A DNA stretch of 64,000 bases from Amycolatopsis australiensis. GTDB lineage: Bacteria > Actinomycetota > Actinomycetes > Mycobacteriales > Pseudonocardiaceae. The stretch's first letter is position 1. Each line of letters begins with the position of its first letter. Where the stretch lies: contig NZ_FPJG01000006.1 in the NCBI RefSeq assembly GCF_900119165.1, forward strand, positions 434,001-498,000. Direction: 5' to 3'. Position numbers and translations under genes: made by a program. Below, in pieces: positions 16,281 through 24,838 of the stretch. The notes beneath the pieces were generated by a model, which worked only from the letters and a program-made list of their open reading frames with translations, had not been told where the DNA came from and made no database searches.

Positions 16281-18458
16281 TCACGCCTGGACTCCGGCCT
16301 TGCGCGGCAGCTCGATCCGGACCGGTGCCGCGTTCGCGACGCTCGTCTGTGCCGCCAACGTCGCCAGCGTCGTCGCCGCCAGGGACTCCACCGTGATGGG
16401 CATCGGGCCGCCCGTTCGCACTGCCGTCAGGAACGCGTCGACCTCCGCCGCCTGGCCCTTGTCACGGCCCTTCGGGATCCTCGAACTCGCCCACTTCTTG
16501 CGCGAGTACACCGATGCGCGGACGAAGTCGTCGAACTTCAAGACCTTGCCGTCCGCCACCAGGTCCAGTGTCTCCTTCGGGAAGCCCGATGAGCCCGTCT
16601 CGGCGTACGTGATCACCGCCGTCGAGCCGTCCGGGTATCCCAGCGTCACCTGGAGGTCGCCCGTTGCGTACACCGAGACCGGGTCCGCGTCCAGGAGCCA
16701 GCTCACCGTGTCGATGAAGTGACCGCCTTCGCCCACGAAACGGGAACCCTCCGAATCCGCCTGGTTGTACCAGCTGCCGTGGTCGAGGCGGCCCGCGTTG
16801 ACCAGGTAGCGGACCGTCGCCGGGCCGACGCGTGGGCCGAACTGGGCGCGGGCCTCGTGCAGCAGTGGCGCGAAGCGGCGGTTGAACCCGACCTGCAGGC
16901 GGTCGTTGCCGGACTCCTCGATCGCGTCGAGGACCTTCTGCAGTTCCGACGAAGACAACGCCAGCGGCTTCTCGACGAACACCGTCTTGCCCGCCAGCAG
17001 CGCGCGCCGGGTCAGCTCGGCGTGCGAGCTGTGCCGGGTCACGACGAACACCGCGTCGATGGAGTCGTCGCCGAGGACGTCGTCGATGTCCGTCGACGCC
17101 GCCGCGAAGCCGAACTTGCGCCGCGCGTTCGCGCCGGACAACGCCGACGTCGTCGCGACGTGCTTCAGCTGCACGTCGTCGCGCTCCACCAGGTGCGGCA
17201 GCAGCATCGAGGACGCGTAGTTGCCCGCGCCGATGAAGCCCAGGCGCACCGGCTGCCCGGCCGGCAGCGGCGCGGCCCGGTGCTCGACCAGCCCGACGCG
17301 CGCGGACGTGACCACGGGCTCCGTGCGGGCGACCGCCTCCGGGTAGCGGAACAGCACCGCGACGGCCTTCAGCTCACCCTCGTTCAGCGAGCGATAAGTC
17401 GACACGGCGTCCGAGAAGTCCGAGACGTGCGTGATCAACGGCTCGACGTCGAGACGGTCACGCGCGATCAGGTCGAGGACGCACTCCAGGTTCCGGCGCT
17501 CGGTCCAGCGGACCTGGCCGATCGGGTAGTCGCGGCCTTCCAGCTCGTACGACGGGTCGTAGCGGCCCGGGCCGTACGACCGTGAGAACCGGACGTCCAG
17601 TTCCTTCTCGTAGTAGGCGTTCCACGGCAGGTCGAGCTTGCACTTGCCGATGTCGATCACGCGGCCGCGGTCGCGGGACAGCTTGGCGGCCAGCTCCACC
17701 GGGTCGTTCGTGTTGCCGCCGGCGGCGAGGTACGTCTGGTCGACGCCCGCGCCGTGCGTCAGCTCGTCCACCGCCGTGTCGACGATGCCGGACGCCGGAT
17801 GTGCGCAGGTCAGTGCGCCGAGGCTCTCGGCGAGCTTGCAGCGTTCCGGGTCGGGGTCGACGCCCACGACGCGCACGCCGGACGAAGTCAGCAGCTGCAC
17901 GACCAGCTGGCCGATCAGCCCGAGCCCGATGACCAGGGCGACGTCGCCGATCTGGGGCTCGCCGCGGCGGACGCCCTGCATGGCGATCGACCCGACCGTG
18001 CCGAACGCCGCGTGCCGCGGGTCGACGCCGGCGGGCACGCGCGAGTAGAGGTTCTTCGGCACCCAGTTCAGCTCGGCGTGCAAGGCGTGCTCGTTGCCCG
18101 CGCAGGCCACGAGGTCGCCCACCGCCACGTCGGTGATGCCCTCGCCGACCTGCTCGACGATGCCGCACAGCGAGTAGCCGAGCGGGGTGTAGGAGTCCAG
18201 TTTGGACGTCACCTTGCGGTAGGTCGCCGAAAGGCCGTTCGTGGCGACGCTCTGCATCACCTTCGCCACCTGGTCCGGGCGGGCCTTCGCCTTGCCCACC
18301 AACGACATGCTGGCCTCGGACACCTTCATCATCTCGGTGCCGGTGGAGATCAGCGAGTACACCGTCCGCACCAGCACGCCGCCGGGCTTGCAGGCGGGCT
18401 CGGGGACATCGAGGAGCGCCAGCTCACCGCTCTTGTAGTTCTGGACTACCTGCTTCAC
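16281..18458 (-). CDS. Two-domain oxidoreductase: zinc-type alcohol dehydrogenase fused to Gfo/Idh/MocA dehydrogenase
   Basis: A 725-residue fusion. Residues 1 to about 360 form an MDR alcohol dehydrogenase-like domain (GYSLCGIVEQVGEGITDVAV, cofactor loop VIGLGLIGQLVVQLL). Residues from about 395 form a Gfo/Idh/MocA domain (VRLGFIGAGNYASSMLLPHL and the FVEKPLAL motif with its catalytic-site lysine). Such fusions occur repeatedly beside heparinase II/III and AsnB genes in polysaccharide loci and are thought to oxidise or reduce a sugar in two steps, although the substrate is not established. GTG 18458 overlaps the AsnB stop by GTGA. Confidence 0.85.
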   Translation of the reverse strand: MKQVVQNYKSGELALLDVPEPACKPGGVLVRTVYSLISTGTEMMKVSEASMSLVGKAKARPDQVAKVMQSVATNGLSATYRKVTSKLDSYTPLGYSLCGIVEQVGEGITDVAVGDLVACAGNEHALHAELNWVPKNLYSRVPAGVDPRHAAFGTVGSIAMQGVRRGEPQIGDVALVIGLGLIGQLVVQLLTSSGVRVVGVDPDPERCKLAESLGALTCAHPASGIVDTAVDELTHGAGVDQTYLAAGGNTNDPVELAAKLSRDRGRVIDIGKCKLDLPWNAYYEKELDVRFSRSYGPGRYDPSYELEGRDYPIGQVRWTERRNLECVLDLIARDRLDVEPLITHVSDFSDAVSTYRSLNEGELKAVAVLFRYPEAVARTEPVVTSARVGLVEHRAAPLPAGQPVRLGFIGAGNYASSMLLPHLVERDDVQLKHVATTSALSGANARRKFGFAAASTDIDDVLGDDSIDAVFVVTRHSSHAELTRRALLAGKTVFVEKPLALSSSELQKVLDAIEESGNDRLQVGFNRRFAPLLHEARAQFGPRVGPATVRYLVNAGRLDHGSWYNQADSEGSRFVGEGGHFIDTVSWLLDADPVSVYATGDLQVTLGYPDGSTAVITYAETGSSGFPKETLDLVADGKVLKFDDFVRASVYSRKKWASSRIPKGRDKGQAAEVDAFLTAVRTGGPMPITVESLAATTLATLAAQTSVANAAPVRIELPRKAGVQA

Positions 18459-20365
18459 TTCGCTCCCGCTCCAGACATCGCGTTCCGGTACCAGTACTCA
18501 AGGGTCAAGACGTGCCAGAGGTGCTTGCCGCGGTCTTCCTGACCGGCGGCGTCCTCGGCGACCATGCGCTGCAGCGCCTCGCGCTGCAGGAAACCCGACG
18601 AAACGAGCACGCCTTCGTTGACGACTTCCCGCACCAGCGGCGCGAGATCGCGGCTCATCCAGGCCCGCAGCGGCGCGCTGAACAGGCCCTTCGGCCGGTG
18701 CACGATCTCGCTCGGCAGGATGTTCAGCGCCGCGTTCTTCAGCGCCACCTTGCCCGCGCGGCCGACGATCTTCTTGTTCCCCGGGATCTTGAACGCCGCC
18801 CGCACGACCTCGACGTCGACGAACGGCGTCCGCACCTCGGTGGACGCCGCCATCGTGGACCGGTCGGTGTAGGTCAGGTTCAGGCCCGGCAGGAACAGCC
18901 GCGAGTCGGCCAGGCACATGCGGTTGACGAAGTCGTCGAGCGCCTGGTCGTGGTAGGTGTCCGCGTGCTCGGTCAGGACGTCGTCGACGGACGGCGCGAG
19001 GTCCGGGTTGACCAGGCCGAGCAGCTCCGACCGGTCGTACATCGTGTAGCTGCGCCGGAACGCCGTCTCCTCGGGCAGGCCCGCGAAGGACAGGAACCGC
19101 TTGGCGAACCGCACCGACCGGTACCCGCGCTTGGCCGACGCCACCGGCAACCGGTCCACCAGGGACTCGACGGGCTTGCGCACCGCGCCGGGAACCTTGT
19201 GGTAGCGCAACGCGATCAGGTTCGCGAGGTGCTTGCGATATCCGGCGAACAGCTCGTCCGCGCCCATCCCGGACAGCATCACCTTGACGCCGGCGTCGCG
19301 CGCGGCCGTGCAGATGAGGAACGAGTTGATCGCCGCCGGGTCGCCGATCGGCTCGTCGAGGTGGTAGGTCATCTTCGGCAGCAGGTCGAGCACCTGCGGC
19401 GCGATCTCGATCTCGTGCAGGTCGACGCCGAACTGCCGTGCCACGATCCGGGCGTACTCGAGGTCGTCCGGCATGGCCTCGAACTTGGCGTCCTCGGCGC
19501 GGAACCCGATGGTGTAGGCCGAGATCCCCGGCTGTGAACGCGCGGCCAGCGCCGTCAGGTAGCTGGAGTCGAGGCCGCCGGAGAGGAACGTCGCCACCGG
19601 GACGTCGGAGATCAGGTGCTTGGCCGTCGACTCGGCGATCACGGCGTGCAGGTCGACCTCGCCGTCGAAGGCCGCGCCCTCTTCGGCGACCTCCCGCAGC
19701 GACCAGAACCGGCCGCGGTCGACCTGCCCGTCCGGGCGGCAACGCAGCCACGTACCCGGCTGCAGCTTCTCCGCGCCCTGGTAGGCGCACCGGCTGTCCG
19801 GCACCCAGTAGTAGAGCAGCGACGCGATCAACGCCGCGTTGTCGACCTGAAGCGACCCGCCCAGCTCGCCGGCGAGCGCCTTCAGCTCGGAGGCGAACGC
19901 GACGCCGCCGTTGCGCTGGACGAAGAACAGCGGCTTGATGCCCAGCTGGTCACGGACCAGGAACAGCTCGCCGGTGCCCTCCTCGAACATCGCGAAGGCG
20001 AACATCCCCCGCAGTTTCGGCAGGCAGTCCGTGCCCCAGCGCCGCCACGCCTGCAGCAGCACCTCGGTGTCGGACGTGCCGCGGAAGCGCACGCCCGCCG
20101 CGGAAAGCTCGGCCCGCAGCTCCGGCGCGTTGTACAGCTCGCCGTTGTAGCTCAGCGCGAGGCCGTCCAGGACCATCGGCTGGGCGCCGGTCTCGGTCAG
20201 GTCGACGATCGAGAGCCGCCGGTGTCCCAAGTGGACGTCACCGGCGCCGGCGCGGTGCTCGTAGCGGCCGGAGCCGTCGGGGCCGCGGTGGGCGAGGGTC
20301 TTGGTCAGCCGGTCGGTGAGCGGCCCGCCGTCCGGCCAGAGGTAGGTGCCTGCGATGCCGCACAT
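18455..20365 (-). CDS. asnB: Asparagine synthase (glutamine-hydrolysing)-type amidotransferase
   Basis: A 636-residue protein with both AsnB domains. The N-terminal glutaminase starts MCGIAGTYLW, with Cys2 as the nucleophile after Met removal. The ATP-pyrophosphatase domain has the PP-loop FLSGGLDSSYLTALA and the downstream SGMGADELFAGYRK segment. In free metabolism this makes asparagine. Embedded in a glycan operon with a uronate-forming dehydrogenase, it may instead amidate a sugar carboxylate. It is translationally coupled to the two-domain oxidoreductase. The enzyme family is certain; the acceptor is inference. Confidence 0.85.
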   Translation of the reverse strand: MCGIAGTYLWPDGGPLTDRLTKTLAHRGPDGSGRYEHRAGAGDVHLGHRRLSIVDLTETGAQPMVLDGLALSYNGELYNAPELRAELSAAGVRFRGTSDTEVLLQAWRRWGTDCLPKLRGMFAFAMFEEGTGELFLVRDQLGIKPLFFVQRNGGVAFASELKALAGELGGSLQVDNAALIASLLYYWVPDSRCAYQGAEKLQPGTWLRCRPDGQVDRGRFWSLREVAEEGAAFDGEVDLHAVIAESTAKHLISDVPVATFLSGGLDSSYLTALAARSQPGISAYTIGFRAEDAKFEAMPDDLEYARIVARQFGVDLHEIEIAPQVLDLLPKMTYHLDEPIGDPAAINSFLICTAARDAGVKVMLSGMGADELFAGYRKHLANLIALRYHKVPGAVRKPVESLVDRLPVASAKRGYRSVRFAKRFLSFAGLPEETAFRRSYTMYDRSELLGLVNPDLAPSVDDVLTEHADTYHDQALDDFVNRMCLADSRLFLPGLNLTYTDRSTMAASTEVRTPFVDVEVVRAAFKIPGNKKIVGRAGKVALKNAALNILPSEIVHRPKGLFSAPLRAWMSRDLAPLVREVVNEGVLVSSGFLQREALQRMVAEDAAGQEDRGKHLWHVLTLEYWYRNAMSGAGAK

Positions 20366-20399
20366 CTCGAGCGGGTTCCCCTTCGTCTCGACGCGGTGG

Positions 20400-22160
20400 T
20401 CAGGAGACCTCCGCGCTCTTTTCGGACTCGAGCTCGGCGTTCAGTTCGCCTTTGTGCGTGGGCTCGCCCTGGTCCCGCTTGAACGGCGTCGGCCGCTTCG
20501 GCGGCTTGACCGGGGCGAACTTCTTCGTCGGCGCGTCCAGGTGGTCCGGGACGCTCACGGTGCCGGGTGGCGGCAGCGGCGAGGACGGCAGCTTGGGTCC
20601 GGCCAGCGGCGGCGGGACCACCGGCCGGACCGGCGCGATCCGCCGTGTCGGCGGTTCGGCCACCGCGACGCGCTCGGCGATGCGGGCGGCGAGTTCGTCG
20701 AGGCGGTCTTCCTGCTCGACCGGGTCGCGCCGGGCCGTGAGCTTGGCGCGGCCGCGCAACGCCGTGTGCAGGCCGTCCCACAGCGTGCCGTCGGACTTGT
20801 CGCGCGGGTCCGGGTCGACCAGCACGACGCCGACGACCGGGATCTGCTGCTCGGCGAGCTGCCGCGCGACCGTGTGCAGCCACAGCGTGTTCGCGTGCCC
20901 GGCCTTGACGACCAGCACGGCCTCCTGGCCGAGGTGTTCCAGATCGGTCCACGCCGCGCCGGGCGACACCGTGCCGACGCCGATCCGGCGCTCGTCCGGC
21001 GTGGGACCGGGGTCGCCGGCGCCGACGACGGTGACCTCGCTGTGCGTCTCGGCGGCCAGCCGGCGGACGTCTTCGGCGGGCAGGTCGTCGACGAGGCTCG
21101 CCTCGCCGGTGGCGGCGAGTTCCTCGGCGATGTCGAGCGCGAGCGCGGCGGCGACCTTCGGCGCCCCCAGCTCCAGCAGCGACACGGCGGGCTTGTCCTG
21201 CCGGATCACGCGGACCAGCGTCGTGGCGACCCGCTTGCGTTCGGCCACCGCGTGCGAGCGCCGCCACAGCCGGGCCGGGCCACGGGGCTTCGACGGCAGC
21301 TGGGCGATCACGGACGCGCCGAGGTGCGTCGAGATCTCGCGGCGCAGCACCGGCCGGTCGCGCGACACCGCGCCGACGGCGGCCAGCGCGAGCCCGACGG
21401 CCAGGCCGAGCGCGAAGCCGATGCCCGAGTTGGTCGCGGTGGACTTGAGGAACGTCTTGGGCAGCGGACGGGCCGCGTCGACGACCTGGGTGCCCGCGGC
21501 GACCTGCGGGCTGCCGATGCCGGCCTGCTGGGCGCGGGAGGTGAAGTCAGAGATCTGCGCGGTGAGCGCGGCGCGGCGGCTGTACAGGTTCTCGAGGTCG
21601 GGCTGGCTGGCCTGGCGGCCCTTGCCCTCCTCCTCGACGATCTGCTGCTCGACCTTGCCCAGTTCGTCCTGCGCGTTCTTGCGCTGGTCCAGGATGGCCT
21701 GCGACTGGGCAGCCGCGGCGGCCTGGCTGCGCTTGACGTGGTCGGCGATGAACGTCTCGGCCAGCGCCTTCGCCTGCGCCACGGCCTCGCCGTCGCTCTT
21801 GGCCTTGACGGTGATCTGCATGACGTTGTTGGTCAGGCCCAGCCCGGCGTAGTTCTTCATGAACTCTTCGGGCGGCTCGGTGCTGCCGAGCTTCTTCAGC
21901 GCGCCTTCGGCGATCTGGGTGGTCTGGAGGACCGCGACGTCGGTGCGCATCAGGGTGCCGCTGTCGGTCGGCGAGTCGTCCTGGTGCACCACGATCACCT
22001 TGGTGACGGCGGTCGGCGGGGCCGGCAGCACGATGCCCACCAGCGCACCGGCGATCAGCCCGAACAGCGCGGTGGCCAGCCAGAAGCGTTTGCGCCGCCG
22101 GATGGCGACGAAGAGGCGCTGCAGGTCGACGAGCGGAGCGGTTTCCGTGGGTGTCGTCAC
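20400..22160 (-). CDS. Wzz-like chain-length protein with degenerate kinase-like domain
   Basis: A 586-residue protein with a Wzz topology: a first membrane span near residues 22-43, a coiled-coil-rich outer region (AAAAAQSQAILDQRKNAQDE and following), and a second span (GIGFALGLAVGLALAAVGAV). The cytoplasmic part has a Rossmann-like fold similar to bacterial tyrosine kinases (VLVVKAGHANTLWLHT, VVGVVLVDPDP). Its Walker A is decayed (ELGAPKVAAALAL), and the tail is Pro/Lys-rich without a tyrosine cluster. It probably sets polymer length but is not an active kinase. GTG 22160 overlaps the next Wzz gene by 4 bases. Confidence 0.75.
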   Translation of the reverse strand: MTTPTETAPLVDLQRLFVAIRRRKRFWLATALFGLIAGALVGIVLPAPPTAVTKVIVVHQDDSPTDSGTLMRTDVAVLQTTQIAEGALKKLGSTEPPEEFMKNYAGLGLTNNVMQITVKAKSDGEAVAQAKALAETFIADHVKRSQAAAAAQSQAILDQRKNAQDELGKVEQQIVEEEGKGRQASQPDLENLYSRRAALTAQISDFTSRAQQAGIGSPQVAAGTQVVDAARPLPKTFLKSTATNSGIGFALGLAVGLALAAVGAVSRDRPVLRREISTHLGASVIAQLPSKPRGPARLWRRSHAVAERKRVATTLVRVIRQDKPAVSLLELGAPKVAAALALDIAEELAATGEASLVDDLPAEDVRRLAAETHSEVTVVGAGDPGPTPDERRIGVGTVSPGAAWTDLEHLGQEAVLVVKAGHANTLWLHTVARQLAEQQIPVVGVVLVDPDPRDKSDGTLWDGLHTALRGRAKLTARRDPVEQEDRLDELAARIAERVAVAEPPTRRIAPVRPVVPPPLAGPKLPSSPLPPPGTVSVPDHLDAPTKKFAPVKPPKRPTPFKRDQGEPTHKGELNAELESEKSAEVS

Positions 22161-23497
22161 GCCGAACCTGCCAGTGCCTTCTCGGGGGCTTCCGCCGCGG
22201 GTCCGGGCGCCGGCCCGGCGGGCCGGACGGCGTGGGTCAGGACCGCGCCGACGATCTCCTGCCCGGCGTCGGCGCAGGCCTCGGCGAGGTGCACGAGCTG
22301 CCACGCGGTGCGGGAGCCGGCGCTGAGCACGACCAGGACGCCGGAGCCGGCGGTGGCGTCGGGCACCGTGGGCCGCTCGGGCGAGAACTCGAACACGCGC
22401 AGCGGCACGGACAGCCGGTCGGCCAGCCCGGCGAGCTGCCCGGCGGCCAGCTTGCCCGGCTCGTCGTCGCCGGCCACCAGCACGAGGACGTCGGCGGGAC
22501 CGGTGGCGAGCCGGGCCAGCACCCGGCGGTAGCGGATGCCGCGGTTGACCTCGTCGGCCGAGGTCTCGATCGGCGGGAGCAGCCAGGGCCGGTCGCCGCC
22601 GAGCAGCCGCCGCACCTTGCCGGCGAACCCGGTCGCCGGCAGACGGTCACCCTGCGGGGTCGTGACGTCGACGCCGGCGAGGATCGGCGAGCCGAGCGCG
22701 GCGGCGATCTGCGACTCGCCGCGCAGCCGCCGGTCGGCGCGGGCGGCGAAGAGGTGGCCGAACACGCCGAAGAGGAAGAACAGCACCGCCCCGCCGGCGA
22801 CGAACTGGGTCATCGTCGGTGCGGCGGGCGAAACGGGACGCTCGGCCGGCCCGAGCACGACGGTGTTGCCGACCCCGGTGGCCAGGTCGGCCTGGTTCAG
22901 GTCGTTGATCGCCTGCTCCAGCGACGTCCGCAGGCCTTCGAGCTGGGTGCGGACCTGAACGCTCTCCACCGTCAGGTTCCCGCCGACGCTCTTGGCGAGG
23001 TCGCTGATCTTCTCGGTGGTCAGCTTGACCTGGTTGCGCAGCGACTCACGCTGTTCCTGGGCCAGCTGGACCGACGCGTCGGCGGAGTTGCTGGCCAGCT
23101 GCGTGGAGTACTTGACGTACTGCTGGGCGACCTGGTCGGCGAGCTGCTGGGCGTGCTCGGCGCTGTCCGCGGAGACGGTGAGCGTCACGACGTTGCCGTT
23201 CGTGACCGACGCGGTGACCTTCTTCTTCAGGTCGGCGCCGCTCGGGTGCCACGGCAGCACGGCGGCGGCGCGGTCGAGGACGACCGAGCTGGTCGCGACC
23301 TCGACCTGGGTGAGCAGCTCGTCGGCCTGCCGCGGCCCCTGGAGCAGCACGCTGGAGGTGGTCTTGTAGCCGGGCGAGAACAGCACCGACACGCCGGCGC
23401 CGACCGCCGCGCCCAGCACGGCGATGGCGACGAGCAGCCGCCAGCGCCGTCGGAGAACCTGCCCGATCAGGGCCAGGCGCACCGTGTCGTCGGTCAA
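22157..23497 (-). CDS. Wzz/chain-length determinant-like membrane protein
   Basis: A 446-residue protein beginning with a basic segment and a membrane span (RRRWRLLVAIAVLGAAVGAG), then an extracytoplasmic helical region, and a second span (FVAGGAVLFFLFGVFGHLFA). The C-terminal cytoplasmic region resembles an NTPase fold without a P-loop (VLVLVAGDDEPGKLAAGQLA). It is paired with the adjacent 586-residue relative, so two partners may build one length-control complex. The start appears to be TTG 23497, with GGAG upstream. The 123-base gap before it likely carries an internal promoter. Confidence 0.72.
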   Translation of the reverse strand: MTDDTVRLALIGQVLRRRWRLLVAIAVLGAAVGAGVSVLFSPGYKTTSSVLLQGPRQADELLTQVEVATSSVVLDRAAAVLPWHPSGADLKKKVTASVTNGNVVTLTVSADSAEHAQQLADQVAQQYVKYSTQLASNSADASVQLAQEQRESLRNQVKLTTEKISDLAKSVGGNLTVESVQVRTQLEGLRTSLEQAINDLNQADLATGVGNTVVLGPAERPVSPAAPTMTQFVAGGAVLFFLFGVFGHLFAARADRRLRGESQIAAALGSPILAGVDVTTPQGDRLPATGFAGKVRRLLGGDRPWLLPPIETSADEVNRGIRYRRVLARLATGPADVLVLVAGDDEPGKLAAGQLAGLADRLSVPLRVFEFSPERPTVPDATAGSGVLVVLSAGSRTAWQLVHLAEACADAGQEIVGAVLTHAVRPAGPAPGPAAEAPEKALAGSA

Positions 23498-23620
23498 CGG
23501 TGGGTCTCCATTCCTGAGCGGGGTAGGCCGAACGGGGTGAGCTGATCGGCCGGTTACCTCAACCGTCGTCGCGCCACGAGCTTTGGTTACAAGTCCGGTG
23601 ACTTCTTGACCTAACGGCGA
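23498..23620 (-). promoter_or_regulatory. Internal intergenic region, probable promoter of the Wzz-to-PAP2 block
   Basis: This is the largest non-repeat gap within the minus-strand glycan genes. It contains CGGTT-acctc-AACCG, able to form a small hairpin, and two GGTTAC motifs about 30 bases apart. No consensus -35/-10 pair can be assigned with confidence. Confidence 0.35.
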
Positions 23621-24838
23621 TCAGGACTTCACAGCGTGCTCATAAGCGGCGAGCAACGCCTTCGCCGAGTTCTCCCACGACAGCGGGCCCGCCACCCGCG
23701 CCTGGCCGAGCTTGCCCATCCGGACCCGCTCCTCGGGGTCGTCGAGCAGCTGCGAGACGAGCTTCGCGAACGCCGACTCGTCGTTGGCCGGCGCGTAGAC
23801 CGCCGCGTCCCCGGCCGAGACGCGGGCTTCGCGCAGCTCGAACGAGACGATCGGCTTGCTCATCGCCATGTACTCCATGACCTTGTTCATCGTGGAGACG
23901 TCGTTGAGCGGGTTCAGCGGGTCCGGCGACAGGCAGACGTCGGCCGTGGACAGGTACCGGACCAGGTCCTCGTCGGAGATCCGGCCGGTGAACTCGACCT
24001 GGTTGGCCAGCCCGAGCTTGGCCGAGAGCGCCACCATGTCTTCGAAGGCGTCGCCGGAGCCGACGAACACCGCGTGCCAGTCGGTCCGCCCGACCTCGTC
24101 ACGCAGCTTCGCGAGCGCGCGCAGGGCGTAGTCGACGCCGTCCTGCGGGCCCATCACGCCGAGGTAGGCGAGCAGGTACGGCTTGCCCTTCTTCAGCTCC
24201 GGCTCGGCGGGCACCTCGTGGAACCGCTCGACGACCGGGGCGCTGCGCACCACGAAGACGTCTTCGGGCCGCTTGCCGCCGCGGATCCGGGCGACCTCCT
24301 TGTAGCTCTCGTTCGTCGAGATGACGACGTCGGCGGCGCGGTAGGTGGCGCGTTCCAGCGCACAGACCCCGCGGTAGAGCAGGTCCTGGCCGCGGTCGAA
24401 CCGCGACAGGTACAGCTCGGGGCAGAGGTCGTGCTGATCGAAGATGAACCGCGCGCCTCGGCGCTTGAGGAACTTCGCGACCAGGTACAGCAGGTCCGGC
24501 GGGTTGCAGGCGTGCACGACGTCGACCGGCCCGACCTTGCGCGCGAGCCGCAGCGTGTGCCACAGCGCGCTGCCGTACTCCTGCAAGTAGCCGGCAGGCC
24601 CGCCGGTCGCCGCCTTCAGCGGGTACCGGTGGATGTGGACGCCGGCGACGACGGCTTCGGCCTCCGTGTCGCGTTTCGTGCCCTGCGGGCAGATCACATG
24701 GACTTCCCACCCCGCGTCACGCAGGGTCGTGGACTCCTGCCAGACCCGGCGGTCGAAGGGCACCGAGAGGTTTTCGACGAGGATGAGCGCTTTTCCGGGG
24801 TGCGGTTTACCAGGCAAGGCCGGCGTATCCCTCTTCAA
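23621..24838 (-). CDS. Family 4 glycosyltransferase
   Basis: A 405-residue GT-B enzyme with the opening ALILVENLSVPFDRRVWQES typical of glycan-cluster GT4s. It also has DVVHACNPPDLLY, YLGVMGPQDGVDYAL at the domain junction, and DVSTMNKVMEYMAMSKPIV in the donor site. It may start repeat-unit assembly or add an early sugar, being the second gene of the arm. The annotated TTG 24838 overlaps the dehydrogenase gene by 32 bases. A second TTG at 24817, with AAGAGG upstream, is an equally possible start and would shorten it by seven residues. Confidence 0.85.
   Translation of the reverse strand: MKRDTPALPGKPHPGKALILVENLSVPFDRRVWQESTTLRDAGWEVHVICPQGTKRDTEAEAVVAGVHIHRYPLKAATGGPAGYLQEYGSALWHTLRLARKVGPVDVVHACNPPDLLYLVAKFLKRRGARFIFDQHDLCPELYLSRFDRGQDLLYRGVCALERATYRAADVVISTNESYKEVARIRGGKRPEDVFVVRSAPVVERFHEVPAEPELKKGKPYLLAYLGVMGPQDGVDYALRALAKLRDEVGRTDWHAVFVGSGDAFEDMVALSAKLGLANQVEFTGRISDEDLVRYLSTADVCLSPDPLNPLNDVSTMNKVMEYMAMSKPIVSFELREARVSAGDAAVYAPANDESAFAKLVSQLLDDPEERVRMGKLGQARVAGPLSWENSAKALLAAYEHAVKS

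Noticed and set aside
18455..20365. AsnB as evidence for an exosortase/PEP-CTERM polysaccharide system
   Set aside because: No exosortase and no PEP-CTERM proteins are present in the window.
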